A stretch of DNA of 64,000 nucleotides, from contig JABYQN010000008.1 of the NCBI GenBank assembly GCA_022606135.1, forward strand, positions 1,984,001-2,048,000. Direction: 5' to 3'. Below the pieces are notes generated by a model, which did not search any database, was not told the DNA's origin, and saw nothing but the letters and a program-made list of their open reading frames with translations. The translations under genes and the position numbers were made by a program. The DNA is from Fomes fomentarius. Its lineage: Eukaryota > Basidiomycota > Agaricomycetes > Polyporales > Polyporaceae. This document shows positions 12,846-24,667 of the stretch, one piece after another; position 1 is the first letter of the stretch; every line of letters starts with the position of its first letter.

Positions 12846-14143
12846 ATCGATTCACCCCTCGGACACTGTTCGTCAATGGAACTGTGCATGCTCGGAGACT
12901 AGATGATAGCTGGGTGACGGGTTGATGTGTGATCTACTCTCGAGGCGCGGCGCGTACAATGACGGCTGCGCCATATGTATGTACAATCTACGTGATGATG
13001 CCAAATAAGTTATTGGTGTTACCCCGATACCTCACTCAGCTGTTCACGGCTTGAGCCAGATAATCGACTCCCTGTGGCACTTATTGTACTACGAGACTGA
13101 ACTCCTATCACGGTTCGCTCATGGCTCAGGAGCTAGGATGTGTACAATGCTCTCAGCGCGATGCGGCCCTCTCCGGGCAGTGAAGAAAGACTGCCACCAT
13201 CTTCGATGCCGGAATCAAAACTGCCTGTCCGATAGCGTCCACGAGAAACTCGCAGGGTTCTTCGATATCGAACGCCGTTGCGCGCTCGTAGGTGCACTGC
13301 TCCGGCTCATCTGCCGAGCGCGCACTCAGGTAGCATGAGGTGTGCGCACGTAGTGAGTCCGTACTTCTAGGGGCTGCGTGATGCGACTGACGGAGAGGCC
13401 TGGTTGCGAAATCAAGAAGCAAGATCTGGGTCACAATCACAGGTTGTCTGCCACTGTTGCCGCCACCTTCACTTGATCTGACGGACACAGTGTAACGCCG
13501 CAGCGCGCGGACAGGTAGAAGAGATTCAGTTTCATGCAGATACGGCGTCTTGACTGCCGGCCTTGACTGCCGGCGGTATATAGTGGCTTCCCCGTGGTTC
13601 TCGTACCAGCGCAAGATGGTGGTTCGGAGAACCACAGAACGCACCGAGCCTCGGCTAGGCGCACGTACCTGCACTGCCATTTCCCATTTTCCATGAGAAT
13701 TGAGGGTCGCTTCTGCTATCAGTGGCCCGCCCTTCTCATGCGTCTGGAATTCGAGGCTCTGCTGGAGGGGAAGAAGAAGTGGATGGTACCACCGCCTATG
13801 GTCCAAAGGATGCAGACAACTGCGATGGATATTAGATGATTCGATGGCGCATTCAAGGAGGCCCAGCAACTCGGAAGGCCTGCCGTTCGAGTATGATGGT
13901 GATCGGATCCATGTATATTCTGGGTACGACTCAACACTGTGATCCTGTGATAGTACCCGAAGATAGAACCCAGGCGTGATACAACAGTGTTCGCCGCAAA
14001 CAGCCAGATAAAGTATCGATGATGACAAGATCCGTGGCCATTTGCTTCGGTCATTTAATGTCTGCGGGAGAATAGGCTAGTTTGCTATCATGCTTGTTGA
14101 AGGTTGAGAAGGAGCCTTACACGAAACGCCTCGCGAGTCATAT
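12846..14143 (-). other. Unresolved stretch with an 876-nt open frame (13153-14028, -)
   Basis: An open frame of 291 codons on the minus strand is long for this intron-dense genome, but its translation shows no domain I recognise and its first codon is not clearly an ATG. Parts of two other minus frames (13437-13694 and 13719-14054) also look protein-like, which may mean an unrecognised multi-exon gene or decayed coding sequence. A perfect 13-bp tandem duplication (CTTGACTGCCGGC, 13549-13574) lies inside. Treat as a candidate only. Confidence 0.2.
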
Positions 14144-16690
14144 TCACGAGCTCTTGACCAACTTGAGGACATCCTTGCCAATAAAGACTGCTGTCGCGGC
14201 GCCGATTAGTACAGCAGACAGCCAGAGGGCCCAACTACTGGATGCGGCCACTCCGCTCTTTGTCGGGCGCGGAGGAAGGGACGGCAAGAGCGTTTTCATG
14301 GGTTCAAGAGACTGAATGGCAGTATGAGCCCATATTAGAAGAACAGGAATGCAGAGGAATACACCTTATATGGTGGGTACCTACACCCAAACCCGAGCGC
14401 ATCGACCCTGTTCGCATATAAGACATCACCAGGATCACCAGGAAAGCTGTCAATGCTCCTACCAGCTCGGGTTGGTTATACGTGCGCGCTTATGAGTAAA
14501 TTGCTCGAACATGTCCTTTCCGGTGTAGTACCCGTCTGACCCAGCAACCCTGGTAAGTCAAACCTCGCCGCAATAGGGAAGCGGATTGACTCACAGCCGC
14601 TAGGCCCAATCCCACCCATTGGGACACCGGGAACTAATGTAGCGATGAGCAGATGGTCAATCGGCGATGACATGAATATCATACCGCCAACATGAATCAT
14701 GGTGTCGTTCGCAACGGCTGCTCCACTTTGGGTATTTAGGAATACTTGAAGTTGGGCCTGAGAGTACATCACTTGTTCAATTTGTCACCAACCTACCTTT
14801 GTCCTGGAACACCTTGTCGTCCGAGAACACGTAGACCGCCAGCGGGTGGTCCCTGCGAGGTCGAGATTCTAAGAACGTCACGACGTCATACAGGAGCTCA
14901 AGATGACAAACCTCGCATTGATGAACGCGATCGCCTCGTCGACGTCCCTGACCGGAACGAGTGCGAGGACTGGACCGAATATCTCCCTGTGTCGATTATC
15001 CGGCAATGTAGATGAGATACAGGAACGTAGGGAACACAGCGCTAGATACTGCACTCTCGCTCATTAGAGAATCATCGCCCCGCACGTCCTTGACTAGTGT
15101 AGGCGCTATGTACTTCTGCGAGTTGTCGGCGTCGCCGCCGAACACAACCTTTCCCTCGGTACTGTCGATGAGGTGCTTGATGCGCTTTGCGTGGGCTTCT
15201 CCAACGATGCGCGCGAAGGACTGAGAGTCCTTTGGTCCTTCAGGGTAAAAGGACTGATATCTAGGCGAATATCATGAGCTTCAAAGATGCTATACGGCTT
15301 GTATGGGGCGCACATCTCTTTCATTGCCTCAACAAGTGTATCTTGAAAGTCTTTCGGTACAAGCACGTACTCGGGACAGACGCACACCTATACCACCTCA
15401 TGAAAATTGCCTAGTGACCTCTAGTTAAGAACGTTGCTTACCTGACCGGCGTTCAAGAATCGTCCCCACAGTATCCGACGTGCGGCAAGTTTTACGTCGA
15501 ACCTAGGATCCACCACGACGGGGTTTTTGCCTAAGGTCGACAAGCACCATCAGATCATATACATTCAACTTCTGGCTGAACTCATACCTCCAAGCTGTGA
15601 AGAATGTATCAGTGTATGTTAGAGCGTGAGATTATACAACATATGACGTACCTCCAAGGTGAGAGGTGTGAGATGCTTGGCAGCGGTGGCTGCGACAATG
15701 CGTGCTACACGCCCATTACCTGTATAGAGAACTGTGGGCGAGGTTAGCATACCGTACAACTCTGAGGGGACTTCATGCACATACTATGATCCCATTGCAG
15801 GTCGAGTACCTATCGTGACAAGATCTGGGTCATTCAGTGAATAGAACAGCAGAAACATGGTCCCTACTGCTGTCGTTTCGGGAATGCCTCCATTGATAAC
15901 GTGATATAGCTCGTTGTCGAGATATTTTGGGACGAGTTCAGCAAACAGTGCACTTGTAGCAGGTGTCTGCTCCGAAGGTTTCATCACGACCGCGTTCCCT
16001 CCTGCGATAGCGCCGACCTTCGGACATACTATCAGAGGCTATGATACGAGGTCCGTATTACAATCACCCACCAGAGGGGATATAGTCATGATGATAGGCC
16101 CATTGAAGGGCGCAATAATCAACACGGTGCCTTTCGGTTCCGACCTGATCTTTGGCGACATAGCCCAAAAGCTCAGATTGAACTCGGCGTTCTGCGTCGC
16201 AGCCCATTTTTCGACGCTGTCATAGGCGATTCGCACATCTATGTACACGCCGGCCAGGTCAAGGCTGTATCAGGTAATCAAACCAGTCAGTGTCAACTTC
16301 TAGGTGCTAAGACAAGGTACGTGAACAACATACAACTCAGTTTCGAGGCTTGGCCTTCCGAGATCCTGCTTCAAAGCGTCCACAAAGCGTTGCTCATTGT
16401 CCTTGAGCATGTACCCCACTTGGGCGATCTGCGCTTTCCGGTATGCGATTGACTTTGTCTTTCCAGAGAGGAAGGCTTTTCGGGCGCGTGCATGGATCTG
16501 AGACGCCGTGACTATGGCCGATGATAGTGAATTGTGATGATACGCACCTGCGAAATACCCTCGATATGAGTGTATTGAAGCGTCGACATGGTTCAGAAAT
16601 GGACGCCTAGCAGATGGTTGTTGAAGCAAACAGGAGCGATCGAGAGGTGACAGGAAAATAACTGCCACTTCGCCCAACACTTTCATTTGT
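14144..16690 (-). CDS. ALDH3-type fatty aldehyde dehydrogenase with C-terminal membrane tail
   Basis: Multi-exon gene oxidising long-chain aldehydes to acids with NAD(P). N-terminal part ARKAFLSGKTKSIAYRKAQI and LKQDLGRPSLETELY are typical of class 3. Then comes EPKGTVLIIAPFNGPI (coenzyme fold) and MKPSEQTPATSALFAELVPKYL. The catalytic Glu lies in LTLELGGKNPVVVDP and the catalytic Cys in LNAGQVCVCPEYVLVPKDFQ. Near the end are NDTMIHVG, PMGGIGPSG, then TGKDMFEQFTHKRA. The last exon encodes a hydrophobic tail, ALWLSAVLIGAATAVFIGKD, before the stop at 14144, as in endoplasmic-reticulum fatty aldehyde dehydrogenases. The LELGG motif is split by a 7-nt exon (15588-15594). The 5' end is uncertain: the first exon may lie anywhere from about 16540 to 16830. 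It is transcribed away from DUF6534 copy 4. Confidence 0.85.
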
Positions 16691-17019
16691 CACGGGCGGT
16701 GAATGGTGATACGTACTGCTTGACAACTTGCGCCCACAAACGTGAGAACGCTCGTTCCGGCACCTATCATTGTATCAAGTCCCGCCAGTGTCGATGAAAT
16801 TTGAAACTCGGTGGCATAACGTACCGTACAGTTCACGGATCAAGAAAAAGCGCGCTCGATGATTGTATAGGGGCTGCTTGGGCAGTTGACGTCTCAGTTG
16901 CATGCAGCACCCACACACCACCAGCCTAATTCATCAGTCCAGGTGGCACCGTATGCCCATTAAAAGTTCGAGCGAGGCTGAACGCGAGAAGAATTTGACG
17001 AGACGCGAAGACGCCTCGT

Positions 17020-18941
17020 TTGGACATCAGAATCTTCGGAGATATCCGGCTTGGGGCTATTCTGAGCATAGTGTTCGTCTTTTGTGGCTCGCTGCCTACA
17101 GCTGACTTGAAGGAACCGTATGTCCAGGTTCTATGGCGTCACCATTTTACAGACTTACGTCTACTACCAAAAATACCGGCATGACCGCATAAGCTTGAAA
17201 GTATTGGTGAGTGATGTTCCTCTGCGACATTTTAGGGCCTAACGAACTGCGCTATGACAGGTTGCTCTACTGTTGTACGTCCATAAGCGAGAAGCAATGA
17301 AGCATCTCACAAGCCACAGCGTATTTGACACATCTACATCTGTTCTTGTGGCAATCACCCTCTATCGCGACTTGGTCACAAACTTCGGGAAGCCTGAAAC
17401 GTTTCTCTATATACCTTGGTAAGTCGTGTGCTAACTTGACTTGTCTATCCATGATTGATTCTTGAGAGTGGCCATAGGAATCTCGCCGTATGTCTCGCTC
17501 CTTTGACTCCGGTGTCTTTGTTGACAAAGTCTCGCTCTCCTTCGTAGCGTGAGAATGCGGTTACAGTGAGTGACTACCTTGCACTACCATTACAACGACG
17601 CCTCACTATGTCTGAGGTGTTGAGTGCTACTATGACGCAGTGGTAAGTCGTTGTGATATATTCATTCGCATGATAAAATACTACTGACGGCTGTCCTTTC
17701 AGCTATTTCGCTTCCAGACTTTGGCGATGTAGCTTTCTATCTAGTTACTCCGTAGATTCATCTACAGTACTAATATCCTCTCAATACAGTCAACAACAAC
17801 AAATGCCTCGTGGGCATAATAGTAAGTCCGTCATGACCTCTGTAAAATTGTCGCTGGCAAGCCTTGATGGTCTTCCTCTCTCTCGCAGCAGTAGGTAAGA
17901 GCGTACAGGATTACCGTCAGTTGTCTACTGATAGAATCCAGGACCTGGGATATGTCATTTTTATCATTCACGACGCTATCCGTCTACTAATCATAAACCT
18001 GCTCAATAGCAATCACGGCCCATATGTATGCCAACTATCCCTTTAGCCTGGACTCTGTCCTATACATTCTGACTCCGATTATCGTCTGGATCAGGTACAT
18101 CCACACCAGCATCTTCGCCCTTGATGACCTCAGGGTCCGTATATACTCTGGATTCGCCAACGGCTTCAGCTTCTTGTGTGACATAACTGTGGCAGCCGCG
18201 CTGTGCTACTATCTGAATGCCCGGAAGAGTGACTTCAGAAGGTGAGCATTGACCTTGTTGTGTATACCTGCTCCCATCCCTTCTGACCAAGAGGACCAGT
18301 ACCGACTCAATGACTGATCTACTTGTCATTTACGCCATTAATCGAGGTGCATTGACGGCGGTCGCATACTATCGTCTTTCCTCACTCCATCTTGACTTTG
18401 CTGATTCCAAGTTCGCATGCGGTGTAGCATCTGCCAGGCGTGCCACATGATTGTGGTGAGTCGTGTGTAGCGCGTACACAGTCGCGTCGCTGACGAACGA
18501 GCACCTGGCAGACCATCGCTTTCCCTAGTCGCTTCCTGTTCTTGCCTTTCGCTTTCATCCAGGGTAAACGTGTGTCATACCAGCCGATTGAGCATGCAAG
18601 TGTTGACTTACCGTTCTCACGTAGTTTATTGCAATACTCTGCTGGCTAGGTAGGAGTCGCTCCGCATTCCCCTTCTGGCCTGCCGCGCCTCCTAGTACTG
18701 ACTCCTAACCCCTTGATACAGTCTGAATGTGCGGGAGTCTCTTCGCACACGCCATTGCATCAAGGATATGAGCCTGGAAGTCGGCTCTAGCGTGTTCCGT
18801 TCGATCCTTTCCTCCACCAACGGAGCTAATAGACGTCAAGAGAGCGTCCGGAGACAAGCAGACGTGAGTCCCCGACATCGCTGTTCAGCGTGCTTTCGCG
18901 GATTCTCACAGTACTGGTGCAGAATCACCAATGATCGATAA
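17020..18941 (+). CDS. DUF6534 seven-helix membrane protein, copy 4 (ends unresolved)
   Basis: Diverged fourth copy. Visible pieces: a helix-1-like IFGDIRLGAILSIVFVFCG near 17030-17090; FYGVTILQTYVYYQKYRHDR from about 17133; HSVFDTSTSVLVAITLYRDL; the 10-nt exon 17478-17487 (NLA) and the 18-nt exon 17548-17565 (RENAVT); FASRLWR; NNNKCLVGII; YIHTSIFALDDLRVRIYSGF with its paired helix; STDSMTDLLVIYAINRGALTA; CQACHMIV; FPSRFLFLPFAFIQGK; VYCNTLLAR; LNVRESLRT. No convincing start ATG was found; the helix-1 frame is closed by a TGA just upstream, so either an extra 5' exon exists or the 5' end is decayed. At the 3' end a GTGAGT donor at about 18864 may lead to further exons before 19140. Confidence 0.7.
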
Positions 18942-19116
18942 TTCTGTCCCATCGCTGTCGAGCACTGTGAGTTGCTATATTCTACATTTATATTTCACTC
19001 GTGAGCCTGACAATGTGCGAATTCTACAAGGCTTTCTTCGTGCCTCACTGTGTTGAGGACAACAAATCGAGGAGTCTCCCTGCAGTGTCACGGAACCCGT
19101 AGCCGAATATGTCGGG

Positions 19117-19410
19117 GTGATGGACTCCATGTGGGATATCTATGTTGCACTAACTTATAGAATGTCTAGTTCCTCTCTCGGCTCTGCAATGATGATGCAG
19201 TTAAATATGGGCAACCCGATGAAGGCAAACAATCGCCGGCTTCGCGACTCCCTCATCCGCCGAGATCCCTACTCGCCAAGGATGGTGATCGTACATGTAA
19301 GACGCTGGAGGAATCACTCATCAATTTACCAACGAAGTCGTCAGTATGCTGGATATCAACTTCCGAATTACTGCTCGTGGACCATCAATCCGGAATCGCG
19401 TGCAAATTAA
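19117..19410 (+). CDS. Unrecognised short open frame
   Basis: A 97-codon frame downstream of DUF6534 copy 4. It contains a Met/Asn-rich run followed by LRDSLIRRDPYSPRMVIVHV. The pattern resembles the variable cytosolic tail of the neighbouring family only loosely. It may be a last exon of copy 4, a decayed fifth copy or a chance frame. No function is suggested. Confidence 0.2.
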   Translation: MMDSMWDIYVALTYRMSSSSLGSAMMMQLNMGNPMKANNRRLRDSLIRRDPYSPRMVIVHVRRWRNHSSIYQRSRQYAGYQLPNYCSWTINPESRAN

Positions 19411-20693
19411 CATCCTAGGCCTGATTGTATATCCTGAAACACAGGGATAACACTAGCTAGATGAATCACGACATAGCCCCACGTGTACATGCTGCCTAAT
19501 GCCTGCAGTACACTAGCGTACTGAACGCAACGTCAACTACACTTGCACGCAGCCTCGAACCAGCAGACTCTGTTCCTTGGTGTCTTCGTATACGAAAGGT
19601 CTTCATACGTATAGCATTGAAAGTTAATCTACAGCGGACCTGGTCGCCATTCTTGCAAGTTTGGACACTCAAACTGCCCATACAGCACAGACAATGGCAA
19701 TATCGGCGAGATGCCACAGGAGCACTCCTTAGAACACAAACGGGAGTACCATACTACCGTTTGTATCCTAAAGATTGCTTCTGCGGCACCGTCAGTGCCT
19801 GTCTAAACCGGACTTGGACTGCAGTGCATTCGTGCAAGACAACAGTGCATTCGTGCAAGACAAGACAGAAGGTAGACCTAGAAGAGGGAGCAGCATTGGA
19901 GGATCGATGGATGTCGATGAGGGATAAGGGATGAGGGCGACGAGGAACTTGAAGGCGACGGGTACATACGTGTAAATGGGCCTTTAAAGGCGCCTCTAAA
20001 ATTGCTAGATCCTTCTACGTGAGGGCCTGTTCCCACCGCGCCTATGGAGATGGCAGTCTGTGCGCAATGGGAGGATCCTGTTCAGCATGGCGGTCGGCAG
20101 AGATGGCGAGGATGATTATCGGCAGTCGCGATGCGTGGAACAAGAGTGAAACGGACGGCGCGAGGATGCGCTAGCGTTATGGGTCTATGGGAGCGATGTT
20201 TCGCCAGCATGCTTGATGCGTCAGGATATGCGCAGCTCGCTGGCCCAGGCCCTTTAGTCTGAGTCTGAGGGTGATGGGAGAAGCGCAGGAGAAGCGCCAG
20301 CCAGAACTGTCCCCTAATAGTAAATACTGTCAATCACTGTCAGTGTCTTCTGCTCCGGCGCATGGCTGATAGGGACCTTTCTGCAGCACGCCGTAAGTAC
20401 ATGCTGATAATTGACGCAAAGCTGACCTTACAAGCTCCAAGTGTGTGAGTCCCAGTCAACTCGAGACATGGGTGAGAAGCACAACCCAGGGGCCGCTCGG
20501 GGGTTTCGGAGTTCAACTCCGTGAAAGCCGGAGCAGCTGGATCTATAGACGCCCAAGTGAGACGCGTTGTCAACTGGCAGACCTTGAGCTGCAAGTTGTT
20601 CTTGTCTCCCTCGCTGTCTTTGCTCTCCGCCGACGCTCTCTCTTCTCATCTAGAGCAACTGGATAGACCAACGTTGCTGCTTCTGTGGGACGG
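19411..20693. other. Intergenic stretch, no gene seen
   Basis: About 1.3 kb before the GH5 gene. It holds the 21-bp tandem duplication at 19822-19863. Open frames on both strands show no domain. The last 250 bases probably include the promoter and leader of the glycosidase gene. Confidence 0.4.
19822..19863. repeat. Perfect 21-bp tandem duplication
   Basis: Two adjacent identical 21-base units beginning CAGTGCATTCGTGCAAG at 19822 and 19843. No gene overlaps it. Confidence 0.9.
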
Positions 20694-23600
20694 ATGCTTT
20701 CGGCCACCTCGAGGACCGCTTCTGGCGACCTATCCGAATCTTTCATCATTGTTGGTTCCGAGAACTCGCAAGAAGCATCTCAAGTCAAGGAGTCTTACGC
20801 GCACGACTGGTCAGCCGCAGGAACGGGTGGCAGGATTTACTTGCATGGGAGACACTTTGTAGATGGATATGGGAGGGTATGCCACCTGCGCGGAGTGAAT
20901 CTATCGGGCAATTGCAAATCGTGCGTACAGCGATTCTCGGAATGCCACATACGCAACGAGTAGCTAACAGACAGCAAAGTCCAGTCAACCATGATCATGA
21001 CTCGTTTCCCGCAAATCATGCCGACGTGACCTTTGTCGGCCGGCCGTTTCCCGTAGAGGATGCCCCCGACCATTTCGCCCGACTTCGTAGATGGGGCTTG
21101 ACCTTCAGTGAGTTTCCTCCTGTGCATATCTATCAGATATAAGCTTACAATCGCTTAGTTAGATTCCTTGTTACCTGGGAAGCAGTTGAGCATACTGCTC
21201 CGTAAGTGCCTTCTCGTTCTCGTCACGTTTCTACGTCCGAACCCATCACTACAGAGGCGTGTATGACATGGAGTACCTCGAATACGTCCGAAAGCTTCTC
21301 GCCCTTATGCCTCAGTATGGACTAGTTGCTTTCGTAGCCCTCCATCAAGACGTCTGGTCAAGGTACACAGGAGGTTCGGGTGCGCCCGCATGGACCTTGG
21401 AGGCTGTCGGCTTCGACTTGCATGGACTTGAAGAGCCCGGCGCAGCGTGGTTGAAGGGTATGAAGGGCGGAGGACATACTGAAGACGAGCGGGGCTTGTG
21501 GCCTTGTGGCTATCAGAAGTTGGCTGCGGCGACTATGGCGTGCGTAAATCCCCCCATGTTTCCTTAATTTAACGCTGAATGTCGTACAGTACATGCTTCT
21601 GGGCCGGAGACACATTTGCGCCGAAGCTGAAAGTCAAAACCCCCCAGGGAGAGGAAGTTACAGTGCAGAGATTCCTGCAAGACTCGTTCTTGAACGCGTG
21701 GGAGGTCATCGCAAAGAAGCTCGGTGACATGGAAGCAGTGATTGGTTTCGAGGTGATTATAGTTGTACTTAGCCTCCTCCGTCCTACGCTGAGATATCGT
21801 AGATGATGAATGAACCGCATAGAGGGTACATTGAACTAGAGTCTATGCACGCATTCGACTACAACACCGATCTTCACCTCGGTCACGTCCGTACGGCGCT
21901 CTTTCTCTCTTGGACGCACAGTTCGGTCTAACGAGGTCTCGACGCATGCAGCCACCGCCTTCCAGTCGTTCATGCTGGGCGCCGGATACCCGACAGCTGT
22001 CGGTCACTGGACGCGCTCATTCCCTATGCCCACACGGCGGACTTCTCAGCGTGTCATCAATACCGCTGGCCAAAAGGCTTGGCGAGAAGATGGTCCGACA
22101 GAGGGCAAGTGCTTATGGGAGCTGCACGGCGTGTGGGGCTGGGACCAGAAGAAGAATGAGGGGATCGTCCTGCGCGAAAGCTACTTCAAGCAGGACCCTA
22201 ACACCGGCAAGAAGGTACGTTGTGAAAAACTGGGAAAGGAATGCACGCGCTCGAGACGTTGATGGTCGAATTCAGGTTGATTGGTATACGGATTTCTACT
22301 TTCCGCTGCTGCAGAAATGGGCAGACCGCGTCCGCAGCACAGCTCAACAGGACAAGATAGTTTTGTGCGAGCCGATTCCAAACGAAGTGAGATATCCTTG
22401 AGGTATCCTTAGTTATCGAGCTGACTAGAGGCTTGCGGCAGTTCTGCCCCGAGTCTTGGACTCCGGATCGGCGCCCCACGAATATGGTCTACGCTCCTCA
22501 CTGGTGAGTTTGAGCACCCCTATCCGTCGCTCGACTGATTCATGACCTGGTTGGTCAGGTATGATTTGAACGGCCTGTTCCTGAAGGCGTTTGGGAACTT
22601 CTCTGTAAACGTCCAAGGACTTTCTAGGGTATGTTTTCCTCTCGGAGTTGAAGCCATCTGACCGGTCCACGCTAACTATCGAGCTGTACTTCCAGGGCAT
22701 GTTCCCACTGAAAGGCTTCTATTGGGGTCAGAAGGGTGCCCGCGATAATTTTGCCCTTCAGATTCGCAACATCGTTGAGCACGGCTACCAGTCGCTGGGC
22801 GAGACACCCGTCATCATTGGGGAGTGTGGTATCCCCATGGACATGAAGTGCGTTTCTCGCTTACTCCAGCCTGATATGTAAATATTCACGCAAAGATGCT
22901 TCACAGCAAAGGCGAAGCATTCGAAACCGACAGGTGGGATTGGCAGCTGAAGATGATGGATGCAATGGTCACAGCACTGGAGCGGTCCCTTGTTGGTTTC
23001 ACGTCAGTCACCAAAAGCCTCTATCTCCTCACTCACAAGTCTGTTTGCTCACATATGCGCTTGTGCGACTCCCAGGCTATGGAACTACAACCCTGATAAC
23101 GACGATCACAGGGGCGACGACTGGAATGGAGAGAACTTCTCCTGGTTCAGCCAAAAACGTGCGCTCCCGACTTCGTGGCTGGACTACAGCCAAACGTCCC
23201 CCACGCTCGATAACGGCGCCCGTATCCTTCGCGCCGTCGTCCGCCCTTACCCGGCGAAGACCGCAGGAATCCCACTGCGCTTCGACTACGAGATCAACTC
23301 GAGCGAGTTCACGTTCGAATGGGTCATTCCACTTCCAGGAACCGAAGCGGATGCAGGAGACGCAGATAGTCCTAGTGCACCCGCGGAGGCCAGCGTCTAC
23401 AACCCGCCTCGGACCGGAATGCCGCCTCTCACGACCAACAGGACGGAGATATTCCTGCCGTCGCAGCTCGCGCATGGGAGGGACGTCGTCGTGCGGGGGC
23501 TGTCTGAGAAGGATCGCTGGGCGTATGACGAGTCGCGCCAGACCCTCGCCATCGTCACGCACGATACCAACCCTGGCACTGTGCACCGCGTGACGGTTGG

Positions 23601-23730
23601 AGTGAAGCCGCTCCCGAAGCCTGCGTTTGTGCTGAACGATTTCTGGAGCGACTTTGGCGACCAGATCTGGGTTGGCGGGGCCATTCTCTTGGCGGCTGTG
23701 ATCTTCTTCATTTCGTGGTTGCTTCAGTAG
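20694..23730 (+). CDS. GH5 glycosidase, steryl/ceramide glucosidase type, C-terminal membrane anchor
   Basis: Multi-exon gene with start ATG 20694 (MLSATSRTASGD) and stop 23730. The first exon ends at 20920 and the second begins at 20980. Ordered signatures: GGRIYLHGRHFVDGYGR and CHLRGVNLSGNCKS; PFPVEDAPDHFARLRRWGL; RFLVTWEAVEHTAP; FVALHQDVWSRYTGGSGAP; TCFWAGDTFAPKL; GFEMMNEPHRGY (acid/base Glu); VYAPHWYDLNGLF; then TPVIIGECGIPMDMNKGEAF (nucleophile Glu); and LWNYNPDNDDHRGDDWNGE. The C-terminal beta-sandwich-like part ends in a hydrophobic helix, WVGGAILLAAVIFFISWLL, then a single Gln. The family (GH5 subfamily 12 in fungi) cleaves glucose from ergosteryl glucoside or glucosylceramide. The order and both Glu residues fit, but substrate cannot be decided. 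A final membrane helix suggests anchoring to an internal membrane. Confidence 0.88.
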
Positions 23731-24667
23731 ATCTGCCGCTGGTCGTTCGAGACTGGACTTGTGGACGTTGCGGACTAGGATAGAGATTCATCTAGCGGTA
23801 TTCTTGCTATCTATGTTATCTTTTCTCCCCGCATACAGACTGTTCTCCTTCTGTGTTGGCTGTGTTGCTTTTTGTTGCATGTCTTTTCTCTCGTTATCAA
23901 CATTACTACCGCCAGCGACTCCCCACGGAGAGGATGATTCCTTCTCTCACTGCGCCACTCGACTCCTCTTTCGGTTGGTTGGAGCCCACAGTGCGAGCTA
24001 GGGTTACGTGTTGATGAGTATCCTGTGATGCTCAACTGCATGCGAGTGAATGCTCTGAAGCAAGGGTCACCTTGCTCACCGTCAATAGTGGGAATGGTAA
24101 ATGAACTGTTCATCCTCGCATTCTAGTCCCGCCGCTAACGTCGCCATATGTATAGCGCGTGAGGCAATGGCAGCCATCGGTCAGAAGACGCTAAATGTGC
24201 GCCAGATCGTGCCTGTACTGCCAATCGCATTGACCCCGCGTCTTCTCGAAGGCCGAGGGCGCATCGCGTACGCACATGAGCAGGCTAGTAGGCCTCTATA
24301 CATGGGACCGCCCTGGCGCACGCCCCTAGCGACCAAACGTGTATGCAACCCAACAGGACAGTTTCCTTCTTGGGGAAGCTGAAATGTCTCTGCGGTCAGA
24401 GCTTACACCAACTAGAGAGGTTCACTGAACGGGTCCAATGATCGGCACACCTCATGATCATCCTTGTTGGGTACCCACTGCTCATTGCTTACAGGTTGAT
24501 TGTTTCTCTGCCAGACTAACCTTTTGTCTGTAGGGCAGCGTGTGAGCCCGCTGCGTAGAGACTCAGACGCTTGGAAAACCACCGACGTCGGGGGGCTGCT
24601 GATAAGTAGCACGGATTGAAGGTTTTCCCGCCATTATCGCCTCGTTCAGCTTCCAGCACTGTCCAGT
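23731..24667. other. Intergenic stretch, no gene seen
   Basis: Contains the 3' region of the GH5 gene and the upstream region of the dioxygenase gene. Open frames at 24101-24382 (+) and 24412-24775 (-) show no recognisable domain or splice-linked partner. Confidence 0.45.

Noticed and set aside
19822..19863. A possible CRISPR-like or minisatellite array
   Set aside because: There are only two adjacent copies of a 21-bp unit, with no spacers.
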